Positions 1 to 12,526 are shown, counted from the first letter of the stretch. The stretch: DNA of 33,936 nucleotides from an uncultured Prevotellaceae bacterium (GCA_947166155.1 CAMVDC010000009.1:1-33936), one strand, 5' to 3'. Program-made: numbers and translations. Notes: a model not told the origin generated them from the sequence alone.

Positions 1-1362
1 GACATCATCATCTTCTACAAAGACGGAACCTACAAGGTGACACGTGTGGCCGACAAGGTGTTTGTGGGTGAAACGGAGCGCTCGAAGGCCGAGAAGCGCA
101 AGACGGAGATAATACACGTGGCGGTGTTTAAGAAGAACGACACGCGTACTATATATAATGTGTGCTACAAGGACGGCAAGACGGGATTTACGTTTATCAA
201 GCGATTCAACATACCGACACTCAATCGTGACCGCGAGTACGACCTGACACAAGGCAACCCGAAGTCGCGTGTCACCTACTTCACAGCCAACGCAAACGGC
301 GAGGCAGAGGTGATAAAAGTGACGCTGAAACCCCAACCGAAGCTGAAGAAACTGGTGTTCGACCGCGATTTCAGCGAACAAGCCATAAAGGGACGCTCAG
401 CACGAGGCAATGTGCTCACCAAGTTCGACGTGCTGCGCATTGGGCTCAAGTCGCACGGAGGCAGCACACTGGGCGGACGCGACGTATGGTTCGACGACGA
501 TGTGAAGCGCTTGAACTATGAAAACCACGGACGCTATCTGGGAGAATTCCAAAACGAAGACATGATACTCGTGGTGCTGACCAACGGAGAGTTCTACGTC
601 ACCAACTTCGATATCAACAACCACTACGAGCAAAACATACTTGTGATGGAGAAATACGATAAAGACAAGGTGTGGACAGCCATACTCAACGATGCCGACA
701 ACGGAAACATGCCCTACATAAAACGTTTCCTCATGGATGCCTCGGTGCGCCACCAGAACTTCTTGGGCGACAATCCTGCGTCGACACTCATCATGCTGAC
801 CGACACACCCAAACCACAACTCACGCTCACATTCAGCGAACCCGATACATTCCGGGGACCGCAGACACTCGATGCCGAGGAATTCATAGCAGTGAAGGGC
901 TTCAAGGCAAAGGGTAAACGACTCACTACCTACGCGCTCGACCAAGTGGTGGAGGAAAAAGAAGATGTGGAAGAACCCGATGAAACAACCGAAACCGTGG
1001 ATGAAGAAACGGAAACGACCATGGAAACAGCCGATGAGGTAGTGGAGGAAACGGTAGAAGAAGCTGAGGAAACAGCGGAAGATGCCGTTGATGAAGTGGT
1101 GGAAGAAGTAGAGGAAACAGCGGAAGAAGATGTTGATGAAGTTGCAGAAGAAGCAGAGGAAACAGCCGAAGAAGAGCCGGAAGAGCCTGTTGTGGATGAT
1201 GAAAAGCCAACCGTAGAGGAGGAAAAACCTGCACAGGAAACTGAGGAACCTCAAACATCGACTGAAACAGCAGAGGAAACAATCGAAGCAATATCCGACG
1301 AAGAATACAGGAAGCACAACCCACCTCACGACGATCAGCCGATTCAGCTCACACTCTTCTGA
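1..1362 (+). CDS. parC: DNA topoisomerase IV / gyrase subunit A family protein, C-terminal part (5' truncated by window edge), with long acidic tail
   Basis: Frame is open from base 1 (DIIIFYKDGTYKVTRVADKVFVGETERSKAEKRKTEIIHVAVF...), so the GTG at 37 is not the true start. Beta-pinwheel-like CTD sequence followed by a Glu-rich tail ending QLTLF. Confidence 0.8.
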   Translation, partial: DIIIFYKDGTYKVTRVADKVFVGETERSKAEKRKTEIIHVAVFKKNDTRTIYNVCYKDGKTGFTFIKRFNIPTLNRDREYDLTQGNPKSRVTYFTANANGEAEVIKVTLKPQPKLKKLVFDRDFSEQAIKGRSARGNVLTKFDVLRIGLKSHGGSTLGGRDVWFDDDVKRLNYENHGRYLGEFQNEDMILVVLTNGEFYVTNFDINNHYEQNILVMEKYDKDKVWTAILNDADNGNMPYIKRFLMDASVRHQNFLGDNPASTLIMLTDTPKPQLTLTFSEPDTFRGPQTLDAEEFIAVKGFKAKGKRLTTYALDQVVEEKEDVEEPDETTETVDEETETTMETADEVVEETVEEAEETAEDAVDEVVEEVEETAEEDVDEVAEEAEETAEEEPEEPVVDDEKPTVEEEKPAQETEEPQTSTETAEETIEAISDEEYRKHNPPHDDQPIQLTLF

Positions 1363-1375
1363 TGATTTCATAGGA

Positions 1376-1573
1376 CTTTCGTCCCTGCGTCATTAGCCTT
1401 TCGGGCCTGCGTCATTAGCCTTTCGTCCCTGAAACATCGGCCTTTCGACCCTGAAACATCGGCCTTTCGGGCCTGAAACATCGGCCTTTCGGGCCTGAAA
1501 CATCGGCCTTTCGTCCCTGAAACATCGGCCTTTCGGCCCTGAAACATCGGCCTTTCGACCCTGAAACACCGAT
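1376..1573. repeat. 22-bp tandem repeat array, 9 units (ctttcgNNCCTG + aaacatcggc or cgtcattagc)
   Basis: ctttcg recurs at 1376, 1398, 1420, 1442, 1464, 1486, 1508, 1530 and 1552, exactly 22 bp apart. Confidence 0.95.
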
Positions 1574-1626
1574 GAAATAAATAAGAACCAACGATAGATA
1601 ATACAAATGTAATCAGACAAATAAAG

Positions 1627-2385
1627 ATGACTCGTATCCTCGTTTTAGCCATATTGCTATCCGTGCAGATATGCACGGCCAAAGCACAGACATCCGACAC
1701 ACAGCCAAAACATGTGTCGAGGATGCTTCTGGGCATAGGGCATACCGATGTGATGGACACCTACCTTTCGCCATATTCGTATAAGGGTACACGCATCGAC
1801 CTCGTTTTCGACAAGCGTTACAGCCACACACTACATCGCATCGAGCTTCATGGTGCAGCTACGGAAAACCCCGCCGGCAATGTAAACGAGTATGAGGGTG
1901 GGGCGGCATACTCGGTGGCACACCTCTACGATGTGTTTGCAAAGGGTCGGTTCTGCCTCAACATAGGTCCGATGGGCAGTGCATACGCTGGCTGTATCTA
2001 CAACGAACGCAACGGCAACAACCCCGCACAAGCAAAGGTGTCGCTCATGGGCAAGTGTGCAGCGATGGCACAATATGAGTTCGATTGGCTGCATCGCACC
2101 ATGAAAGTAGAATACATGGCCGAACTACCATTGCTCGGAATTGCTTATTCACCACAATTCGGACAGTCGTACTACGAGGAATTTGCACTCCGCAACTACG
2201 ACCACAACTGCGTCGTGGCTCATACATTCAATACACCATCCCTCACACACCACTTGCTGATGGAGGTTCCGGTGTGTAAATCGACCATATATTTCGGCTA
2301 TCGAGGCGTAATCGACCAGTCGAAATACAATAACCTGAGATACCATTCATACAATCACTCTCTACTTATCGGATTGAAACTATGA
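1627..2385 (+). CDS. Secreted DUF3316-like protein
   Basis: Signal peptide MTRILVLAILLSVQICTAKA; MLLGIGHTDVMDTYLSPYSYKG pattern typical of DUF3316; overlaps next gene by ATGA. Confidence 0.7.
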   Translation: MTRILVLAILLSVQICTAKAQTSDTQPKHVSRMLLGIGHTDVMDTYLSPYSYKGTRIDLVFDKRYSHTLHRIELHGAATENPAGNVNEYEGGAAYSVAHLYDVFAKGRFCLNIGPMGSAYAGCIYNERNGNNPAQAKVSLMGKCAAMAQYEFDWLHRTMKVEYMAELPLLGIAYSPQFGQSYYEEFALRNYDHNCVVAHTFNTPSLTHHLLMEVPVCKSTIYFGYRGVIDQSKYNNLRYHSYNHSLLIGLKL

Positions 2386-3407
2386 ACAGAATACCACACC
2401 TTATTATATATATAATATATGCCATCATGATGATGAGCATCACATCGTGTGTCGACGAAGAACTCCCTACCGCCGATACACCCTCGGGCAACCTGGAAGC
2501 CCTGTGGCAGTTGCTCGACGAGCGCTACTGTTTCTTCGACTACAAGCACGACGAGATAGGAGTGGATTGGGACGAAGTGCATGAACGCTATCGCAAAATG
2601 ATAAACAACGACATGACACGCCGCCAGTTGTTTGAAGTGTGTTGCAACATGATAGGCGAATTGCGCGACGGTCATGTGAACCTCGGTGCAGCTTTCGACT
2701 TAGGTCGCAACTGGAGCTATTGGGAAGATTATCCTGAAAACTACTACGACTCCATCGCTCGTTCCTACCTGGGACGCGACTACAGCATGGCCGCTTCACT
2801 GAAGTATAAGGTGCTCGACGACAATATCGGCTACGTGCGTTGCGAGAGTTTCAGCGACGCAATGGGCGAGGGAAACATAGGTTCGATGCTTTCAATACTC
2901 GCTACTTGCAACGGACTCATCATCGACATACGCAACAACGGAGGCGGTGAGCTCACCAACTCAGAGCGACTTGCTTCGTTCTTCACCAACGAACGACGCC
3001 TCGTGGGATACGTTTACCACAAGACCGGCAAGGGACACAACGACTTCTCGACACCCAAAGCCATATACCTCGACCCCGCAAAGGGCATTCGATGGCAGAA
3101 ACCCGTAGTGGTGATCACCAACCGACAAGTGTTCTCGGCAGCCAACGACTTCGTTAAAATAATGAAATGTCTGCCCAATGTGACCATCGTGGGCGACAAG
3201 ACAGGCGGAGGTTCAGGCATGCCATTCACACAGGAAATACCGTCGGGATGGAGAGTGCGCTACAGTGCTGTCGTCTTCACCGATGCACAAGGCCATCATA
3301 TCGAGTTTGGAATCGAACCCGACGTGAAGGTCGACATCGATGCAGCCGACGTGATACGTCGACACGATACAATAATCGAAACGGCACGCAATTTATTGCA
3401 TTTATAA
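2382..3407 (+). CDS. S41 family peptidase (tail-specific protease-like), lipoprotein
   Basis: Lipobox SITSC; GLIIDIRNNGGGELTNS and TNRQVFSAANDFV...GDKTGGGSGMP typical of S41 peptidases; 4-bp overlap with upstream CDS. Confidence 0.85.
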   Translation: MNRIPHLIIYIIYAIMMMSITSCVDEELPTADTPSGNLEALWQLLDERYCFFDYKHDEIGVDWDEVHERYRKMINNDMTRRQLFEVCCNMIGELRDGHVNLGAAFDLGRNWSYWEDYPENYYDSIARSYLGRDYSMAASLKYKVLDDNIGYVRCESFSDAMGEGNIGSMLSILATCNGLIIDIRNNGGGELTNSERLASFFTNERRLVGYVYHKTGKGHNDFSTPKAIYLDPAKGIRWQKPVVVITNRQVFSAANDFVKIMKCLPNVTIVGDKTGGGSGMPFTQEIPSGWRVRYSAVVFTDAQGHHIEFGIEPDVKVDIDAADVIRRHDTIIETARNLLHL

Positions 3408-3436
3408 ACATCCCATCACTTTTTCCATCAATTTAT

Positions 3437-3467
3437 TTTGTAGAAAAGAAAAATATTCGTACATTTG
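3437..3467 (+). promoter_or_regulatory. Bacteroidetes-type promoter: TTTG (3437-3440), 19 bp, TACATTTG (3460-3467)
   Basis: Matches the -33 TTTG / -7 TAnnTTTG consensus upstream of the GH2 gene. Confidence 0.65.
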
Positions 3468-3478
3468 CATGTGATTAA

Positions 3479-6706
<3,228 letters not shown>

Positions 6707-6721
6707 CACATTCATTTATCT

Positions 6722-6760
6722 GCATAAGAGGGCTTCATATAGCTCTCTTATGCTTTTTTA
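6722..6760 (+). terminator. Rho-independent terminator after GH2 gene
   Basis: gcataagagggct / agctctcttatgc 13-bp stem with one G-U pair, loop tcatat, followed by tttttta. Confidence 0.85.
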
Positions 6761-6808
6761 TATGCTTTTATATACTAATTAAGATACTAATTAAGATACT
6801 AAATAATC

Positions 6809-9211
6809 ATGAGAATACTTAATTTACTATTCATTCTTGCTTATTTCTGTATTGTTGCAAATGCAGGGAACCGTAAGGTGTGTATCGATTCCGGATGGCA
6901 ATACATCTATGGTCAGCAGGCAACGATGCCTTCTGTCGATGCTTGGAAACAGGCGCGAGTGCTCAATCTGCCACACGATTGGAGCGTGGAAACCGATGCT
7001 GCAAGCCAACATGGCAGTCATGTAGGTCCGTTTATCACTGACGGCGACTATCAGAAAGGCTTCATGATGGGTGGCGAAGCATGGTATCGACGCACGTTCA
7101 AACTCGATGGCAATAAAGTTGGAAGTGAGTACAGCATCTATTTCGAAGGAGCTTACAACCATGCTACAATATATCTTAACGGCACTCAGGTTTATTTCAA
7201 CCACTATGGCTATCAGTCATTCCGCGCAGTGTTGCCGCACGATTTGCTGCGCTTCAACGGCGAAAACGAACTGGTGGTGAAGTGCGAGAACAAAGGACTG
7301 AACACACGTTGGTACTCGGGTTCGGGCATTTTCCGTCATGTATGGCTCGAATGTCGACCGTTTCTTCACATCAACGACTGGGACACAAGCATCACGACCG
7401 ACCCTGCAACCGGCCGTGTCACCGTGCATACATCGGTCACTTCGATGCTGAAATCGACAAGCGATGTCAATGTTTACCTCGATATACTCGATGCTAATCA
7501 CAACAAGATTGTCGGCACGAAGGCCGTTTTGCTTGAAGTGGATGGTAATGCAACCGCTGCAATCATGTCGACAATTGTGAAGGAACCCAAACTTTGGACG
7601 GCCGATACACCTTATTTATATATAGCGCGCGTGCGCATAGAAGGATTTGACGAGTATGAAGTGCCGTTCGGAATACGCAGTGTCTGCTTTTCCACTACTG
7701 AAGGACTCTGTGTGAACGGCAAGTCGGTGCTGCTACGTGGCGGTTGTGTGCATCACGACCACGGGCTTCTTGGTGCCGCTTCGTGGAATGATGCCGAGGT
7801 TAGGAAGATAAAACTGCTGAAGCAAAACGGGTTTAATGCGGTGCGTTGCAGCCACAACCTCCCATCCGAAGCTATGCTACATGCCTGCGATTCGCTCGGC
7901 ATGTATGTCATCGATGAGTGTTTCGACCAGTGGTTCGTGCAGAAGAATGCTGACGATTATCATAACTATTTCCCACAACACTACCTCGCTGACCTTGAAA
8001 CCATGCTGCGTCGCGACCGCAACCACCCGTCGGTCATCATGTGGTCGATAGGAAACGAGATACCAGGTCGTTCGAAGGAGAATGCCATGTGGGCAGCACG
8101 CAATATGCGCGACCTCATCAAGAGTCTTGACAACGAGGAGCGCCCCGTGACTGCTGCGCTTTGTACATGGGACGATGTGAATATCGATTGGCGTGGCGAC
8201 TATGCGTTGAAGACCACTGCATCGCTCGATATTGTTGGCTACAACTACATGTGGCACGACTACGACCGCGATGTTCAGTCACACCAATGGCTCATTTGTG
8301 GCACCGAGACCTATCCGAAAGAAGCTTCGCAAAACTGGGACCGCGTGGAGCGAGAGACAAAAATCGTGGGCGACTTCGTGTGGACAGCCATGGACTATCT
8401 TGGCGAGGCAGGCATCGGTCACGGACTTTTTGTGAAGGAAGGTGAGCGAAGTCCGTTCTTCATGCCTTATCCTTACTTCAACGGATGGTGTGGCGACATC
8501 GACCTCATCGGCGAGAAGAAGCCTCAAAGCTACTACCGCGATGTGGTGTGGAGGCGTTCGCCCATAACTATGGCAGTCGAGTTGCCATGTCCGGCCGGCT
8601 ATCATCGCGAGATAAGCAGTTGGGGATGGCAGCCCGAGGTGAATGCATGGGAAGACCCGAAGGTGTTTTTCACACCTCACAACTTGCCCAACATTATGTT
8701 CGACGGAGCGATGAAACCGCTTAGCATAAAGCCGGCAGATATAAGCAATAAACGCCTGAACGTGAATGTGTATTCGCGTTCGAAGCAGGTGAGGCTATAT
8801 CTCAATGGTCGACTCATCGACACAAAATCGACAGGCGACACCTACTATGCTGGTTTTGTGGTGGACTATGAGCCGGGAACGTTGCGTGCCGTTGAGTTCG
8901 ATGGTGTGAACGAAGGCGCTTCGTTTGAGTTGCAGACGACTGGAAAGCCCGTGGGCATACGTACGAAGGTTGATAAATACAACCGTTTGCACTATGTGAC
9001 CGCCGAACTCGTCGACCGCGAGGGTAGGGTGGTACACGAGTATGAGCGCAAAGTGACGTTTCAGGTAAAGGGTGATGCTCGCATCATAGCAGCCGGAAAT
9101 GCCAACCCTACCGATATGGAATCCTTCCGTTCGTCGGCACCTCGCCTTTACGATGGCCGTGCAATGGCAATACTCGAGGTGTGGGGAGAATATAGCGTGA
9201 AGGTTAAATAG
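6809..9211 (+). CDS. Glycoside hydrolase family 2 (beta-galactosidase-like)
   Basis: GEAWYRRTFKL jelly roll; VIMWSIGNEIPGRS; LICGTETYPKE; signal peptide. Confidence 0.92.
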   Translation: MRILNLLFILAYFCIVANAGNRKVCIDSGWQYIYGQQATMPSVDAWKQARVLNLPHDWSVETDAASQHGSHVGPFITDGDYQKGFMMGGEAWYRRTFKLDGNKVGSEYSIYFEGAYNHATIYLNGTQVYFNHYGYQSFRAVLPHDLLRFNGENELVVKCENKGLNTRWYSGSGIFRHVWLECRPFLHINDWDTSITTDPATGRVTVHTSVTSMLKSTSDVNVYLDILDANHNKIVGTKAVLLEVDGNATAAIMSTIVKEPKLWTADTPYLYIARVRIEGFDEYEVPFGIRSVCFSTTEGLCVNGKSVLLRGGCVHHDHGLLGAASWNDAEVRKIKLLKQNGFNAVRCSHNLPSEAMLHACDSLGMYVIDECFDQWFVQKNADDYHNYFPQHYLADLETMLRRDRNHPSVIMWSIGNEIPGRSKENAMWAARNMRDLIKSLDNEERPVTAALCTWDDVNIDWRGDYALKTTASLDIVGYNYMWHDYDRDVQSHQWLICGTETYPKEASQNWDRVERETKIVGDFVWTAMDYLGEAGIGHGLFVKEGERSPFFMPYPYFNGWCGDIDLIGEKKPQSYYRDVVWRRSPITMAVELPCPAGYHREISSWGWQPEVNAWEDPKVFFTPHNLPNIMFDGAMKPLSIKPADISNKRLNVNVYSRSKQVRLYLNGRLIDTKSTGDTYYAGFVVDYEPGTLRAVEFDGVNEGASFELQTTGKPVGIRTKVDKYNRLHYVTAELVDREGRVVHEYERKVTFQVKGDARIIAAGNANPTDMESFRSSAPRLYDGRAMAILEVWGEYSVKVK

Positions 9212-9246
9212 GGCACCTCTCTTATTCCTCCATGGGGGGAATGATA

Positions 9247-9299
9247 CCATCCGGATGGCTTATCTCTACTTCATAAGTGTAGAGATGCCATCCGGATGG
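9247..9299. repeat. Long hairpin built from two CCATCCGGATGG palindromes flanking tctctac/gtagaga arms
   Basis: ccatccggatgg 9247-9258 and 9288-9299, with complementary interior arms; lies just downstream of the GH2 stop. Confidence 0.8.
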
Positions 9300-9405
9300 T
9301 TTGTTATTCACTTTCATAAGTTTTCTGAATCCTTCGTGAATCCTTCCTGTACCTTTCCTGTCCCCTACCTGCTCCTTACAATATATTATAGAACCTCACC
9401 ATTTT

Positions 9406-9523
9406 GTCATATCGAGCGAAGCGAGCATATCTTGAAGTTGCAAGGCAACTTATAATCATAGTAAAGTGTTTCGCACTTTTAAGATCCTCTCCTTCACTGC
9501 GTTTCGTCGGGATGACGATATGT
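9406..9523. repeat. Interspersed-repeat-like element (tgtcatatcgagcgaagcgag ... gtttcgtcgggatgacgatatg) with internal mini-hairpins
   Basis: Ends resemble the gtcat-cgagcgaagcgag / cgggatgac intergenic repeats widespread in bacteria; internal aagttgcaaggcaactt and aaagtgtttcgcacttt hairpins. Confidence 0.55.
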
Positions 9524-9578
9524 GTAGGCTTCTGCTAATGGGTAGTGGTTGCAGGGTAAGCAGAATCTTTCATGGTTG

Positions 9579-9718
9579 TATGGCTTATAGGGCTCTATAA
9601 TTGCACATACAAATAATTCATTGTTTTACTGGACAACAATATCTTAATATGGCTTATAGAACCCTATATTTTTGCTTATCAAATTAATCATTGTGTTTAC
9701 CTGACAACAATGTCTTAA
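9579..9718. repeat. Imperfect ~70-bp direct tandem duplication
   Basis: tatggcttatag...acaacaat(a/g)tcttaa occurs at 9579-9647 and 9648-9718. Confidence 0.85.
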
Positions 9719-11259
9719 AATGATATCTTGCCTGCCGCGAATTGCTGGATGAGCGAGGCATCTTGGGCATCGATTGTTCCGTCTTTGTTTACGTCCATTC
9801 TTATATCAGATGCGTTGATGGTGGTTGTTGCTTCATCAGAGTCTTTGTATCCGTCTTTGCTTGCATATACTTTTAAGATGAATGTAGTAGGGAACTCTAT
9901 GCTTCCGTTGGTCGATGTGCCTTTGTTGATGGCAAAACTGTAGTGATATTCCACATCTTCCGTAGCACATGCAAATTGTATCTTTCCATCCTTGAATTCT
10001 ATGGTTGGTGTCTCGCACCTTTCAGTGGCAGGCGTTCCATCAACAATGTTTTGAAAATTTTGCCATACATCGGCCGCTTCATACTGGCTTTTCGACCCTT
10101 CGGGGACATATAGTATGCATGTGGAATATATATTATCATAGGCGAATAATGAGTTCTCTAATGTAGGAGGTGTTGGATTTTTTGATATAATTTCTGTCGG
10201 GTCATTGTCATAGAAAGCATATTCCCCGATTGATGTCATGGTGCTTGGTAGGATGACCGATGTGAAATTTCCACAATATTGGAAAGCGTATGAACTTGTT
10301 GATGTTACGCCTTCGGGTATTATGACCGTTGTATTATCATTTAGATATCCTATTACTACATTGTCTTTTATGAGTACCCCGCCAATGTTTTCATCATATA
10401 TTTTTGCACTCCAGTAATATTCGTCTGTCAGTGAAGATTTGTTTATGAAGTTCTCTTGTGCAAAGAAGCAGCCTTCGAATGCTGCGCCTTTTATTGTTGT
10501 CACACTGCTTGGAATTGTGATTGACTCAAGCTTTCTACAGAAAAAGAATGCATAATCTTCTATTGTTGTTACACTATTTGGTATTATGACAGAAATTAGG
10601 TCTTGGCAGTATTCGAATGCAGAAATACCTATTGTTGTCACACTGTTTGGTATTGATACCGATGTAGCATTAGTTCTGCATTTTTCGACTCGATCATTTG
10701 TAATTAAAAGTCCGTCGGCGGTTTCTATTTCATACAGTGATGCTCCCCAATTGCCGTCGTCTGTCACCTCAGAATTGTTTTTGAAGTTGCCGAATGTAAA
10801 GTGGCAGCCATCGAAAGCATTGCCGCCTATTGATGTCACACTGCTTGGAATTACTATTGAGGTCAATACTTCGCAGCCATAGAAAGCACTGTCACCTATT
10901 GATGTCACACTGCTTGGAATTACCACCGAGGTCAATCTTGTACACCACTCGAATGCATGATTGCCTATTGATGTCACACTGCTTGGAATTACTATTGAGG
11001 TCAATGCAGTGCAGTCTATGAATGCGTATTCACCTATTGACGTCACTGTCCAGCTCTTTCCTTCGTAGGTCACGGTTTCGGGGATGACGATATCTCCTGT
11101 ATAATCATCTGGGGCATAAACCTCCACTTCCGTGTCGCTGATGATGTTATAACAGATAGATACACCTTGGTCGTTGTTAACATTAAATTGTGCTGATGCA
11201 CCTATGCTTGCTGACATGAGCAGCAGGGTGAGTAGTTGTTTGATGTTTCTTGTTTTCAT
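9715..11259 (-). CDS. BspA-like leucine-rich repeat (LRR_5) secreted protein with dockerin-like C-terminus
   Basis: Repeats of CTxLTSIVIPSSVTSIGxxAFxGC; C-terminal DVNKDGTIDAQDASLIQQFAAGKISF. Start placed at MKTRNIKQLLTLLLMSASIGASA. Confidence 0.88.
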   Translation of the reverse strand: MKTRNIKQLLTLLLMSASIGASAQFNVNNDQGVSICYNIISDTEVEVYAPDDYTGDIVIPETVTYEGKSWTVTSIGEYAFIDCTALTSIVIPSSVTSIGNHAFEWCTRLTSVVIPSSVTSIGDSAFYGCEVLTSIVIPSSVTSIGGNAFDGCHFTFGNFKNNSEVTDDGNWGASLYEIETADGLLITNDRVEKCRTNATSVSIPNSVTTIGISAFEYCQDLISVIIPNSVTTIEDYAFFFCRKLESITIPSSVTTIKGAAFEGCFFAQENFINKSSLTDEYYWSAKIYDENIGGVLIKDNVVIGYLNDNTTVIIPEGVTSTSSYAFQYCGNFTSVILPSTMTSIGEYAFYDNDPTEIISKNPTPPTLENSLFAYDNIYSTCILYVPEGSKSQYEAADVWQNFQNIVDGTPATERCETPTIEFKDGKIQFACATEDVEYHYSFAINKGTSTNGSIEFPTTFILKVYASKDGYKDSDEATTTINASDIRMDVNKDGTIDAQDASLIQQFAAGKISF

Positions 11260-11301
11260 AAATATTTTGTTGTTTATGATTTTATTGAGTTTATGTCGGT
11301 G

Positions 11302-11333
11302 CAAAGATAATATAAATGTGATGAATAGCAAAA
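11302..11333 (-). promoter_or_regulatory. Bacteroidetes-type promoter TATCTTTG for the LRR gene
   Basis: Reverse strand TATCTTTG (11309-11302) with a TTTG 20 bp upstream. Confidence 0.6.
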
Positions 11334-11499
11334 ACAATTATAATTAAAAGTGGTGTGGTATGGCGTTAAAACCCGGTTTTAGTGAGCAATAATCATATTT
11401 TGCCATTCGTTTTTTTATTGCAAAGTCAATGGCCGACGAGGGCAAAAAGTGTGGGTCGTACATCGCACTTGGTGAGCACGTATGAACATGCCGATTTGC

Positions 11500-11580
11500 G
11501 AGTGCGCACTTTCGGGCTTGTGAGTGCGCACTCTCGGGCCTGCGAGTGCGCACTCTCGGGCTTGCGAGTGCGCACTCTCT
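11500..11580. repeat. 22-bp tandem repeat array, about 4 units (gagtgcgcactctcgggcctgc)
   Basis: gagtgcgcact starts at 11500, 11522, 11544 and 11566. Confidence 0.93.
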
Positions 11581-11689
11581 GACGAGTATATATAAATATA
11601 TGTGTGAAGGTGTCTTCATGTGCATGAAAAATATGGATGGAGTGATGAAATTTATTTGTGTGATGAGGTGTTATGTCAGGAAAATGTAC

Positions 11690-11697
11690 TATATTTG
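11690..11697 (+). promoter_or_regulatory. Promoter -7 element TATATTTG for the nitroreductase gene
   Basis: TAnnTTTG match 28 bp upstream of the proposed ATG. Confidence 0.5.
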
Positions 11698-11725
11698 CAG
11701 TTGGAAATTAAATAGTCAGAAAGTG

Positions 11726-12490
11726 ATGAAGAACTTACTTACCCGGCGTAGCATACGCCGATACTCCGACCGCCCGGTGGCCGACGAACTGCTTGAACGC
11801 CTGCTCGCCGAGGCTTCGCGCACTCAGACGATGGGCAACTTGCAACTCTATTCGGTGGTGGTCACTCGCTCGGCCGAGATGAAGGAGATGCTGTCGCCAG
11901 CTCATTTCAATCAGCCAATGGTGAGGGAAGCTCCTGTTGTGCTCACCATCTGTGCCGATTTCAACCGCACCACCCAATGGGCACTCAACCGCAAGGGGCA
12001 TCCGGGGTACGACAACATGCTTTCGTTTATGAATGCAGCTACCGATGCATTGCTATATACCCAGACACTTTGCAACCTCATGGACGAGGAGGGGCTGGGG
12101 TACTGCTATCTCGGCACTACGCTCTATCAGCCGGGGCAGATAATCGACATATTGCAACTGCCGCGCCTCACATTCCCTGTTGCAACGCTCACTGTGGGGT
12201 GGCCCGACGAATGTCCACCGATGTCCGACCGCCTGTCGACCGATAGTTTCATCCATCATGAAACCTACCGCGACTACACGCCCGAATCAATCGATGCCTT
12301 CTACACCGCAAAGGAGCAACTGGCCGAGAACTGCGAGTTTGTGAAGGTGAACGGCAAGGAAACACTTGCGCAGGTGTTTACCGACATACGCTACACGCGT
12401 GCCGACAATGAATCCATATCGGCTCAACTGTTGCAGGCATTACGTCGGCAGGGATTTGAGCCTTCTACCTCTATTGGTGATGAGGAGTGA
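11726..12490 (+). CDS. Nitroreductase family protein
   Basis: MKNLLTRRSIRRYSDRPVADELLERLLAEASRTQTMGNLQLYSVVV typical N-terminus; ORF-track start at 11546 runs through the repeat array and is rejected. Confidence 0.88.
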   Translation: MKNLLTRRSIRRYSDRPVADELLERLLAEASRTQTMGNLQLYSVVVTRSAEMKEMLSPAHFNQPMVREAPVVLTICADFNRTTQWALNRKGHPGYDNMLSFMNAATDALLYTQTLCNLMDEEGLGYCYLGTTLYQPGQIIDILQLPRLTFPVATLTVGWPDECPPMSDRLSTDSFIHHETYRDYTPESIDAFYTAKEQLAENCEFVKVNGKETLAQVFTDIRYTRADNESISAQLLQALRRQGFEPSTSIGDEE

Positions 12491-12526
12491 AAAGTGAATA
12501 ATCGGAATAACATAATTAGTATAATA

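Noticed and set aside
397-1371. 324-aa antisense ORF opposite the topoisomerase subunit
   Set aside because: Phe/Cys/Leu-rich shadow of the Glu-rich tail; the plus strand encodes a conserved family.
1368-1760. ORFs with KADVSGPKGRCFRAERPMFQ peptides over array 1
   Set aside because: 22 is not a multiple of 3, so the repeat is read in all frames; peptides are a by-product of the noncoding repeat.
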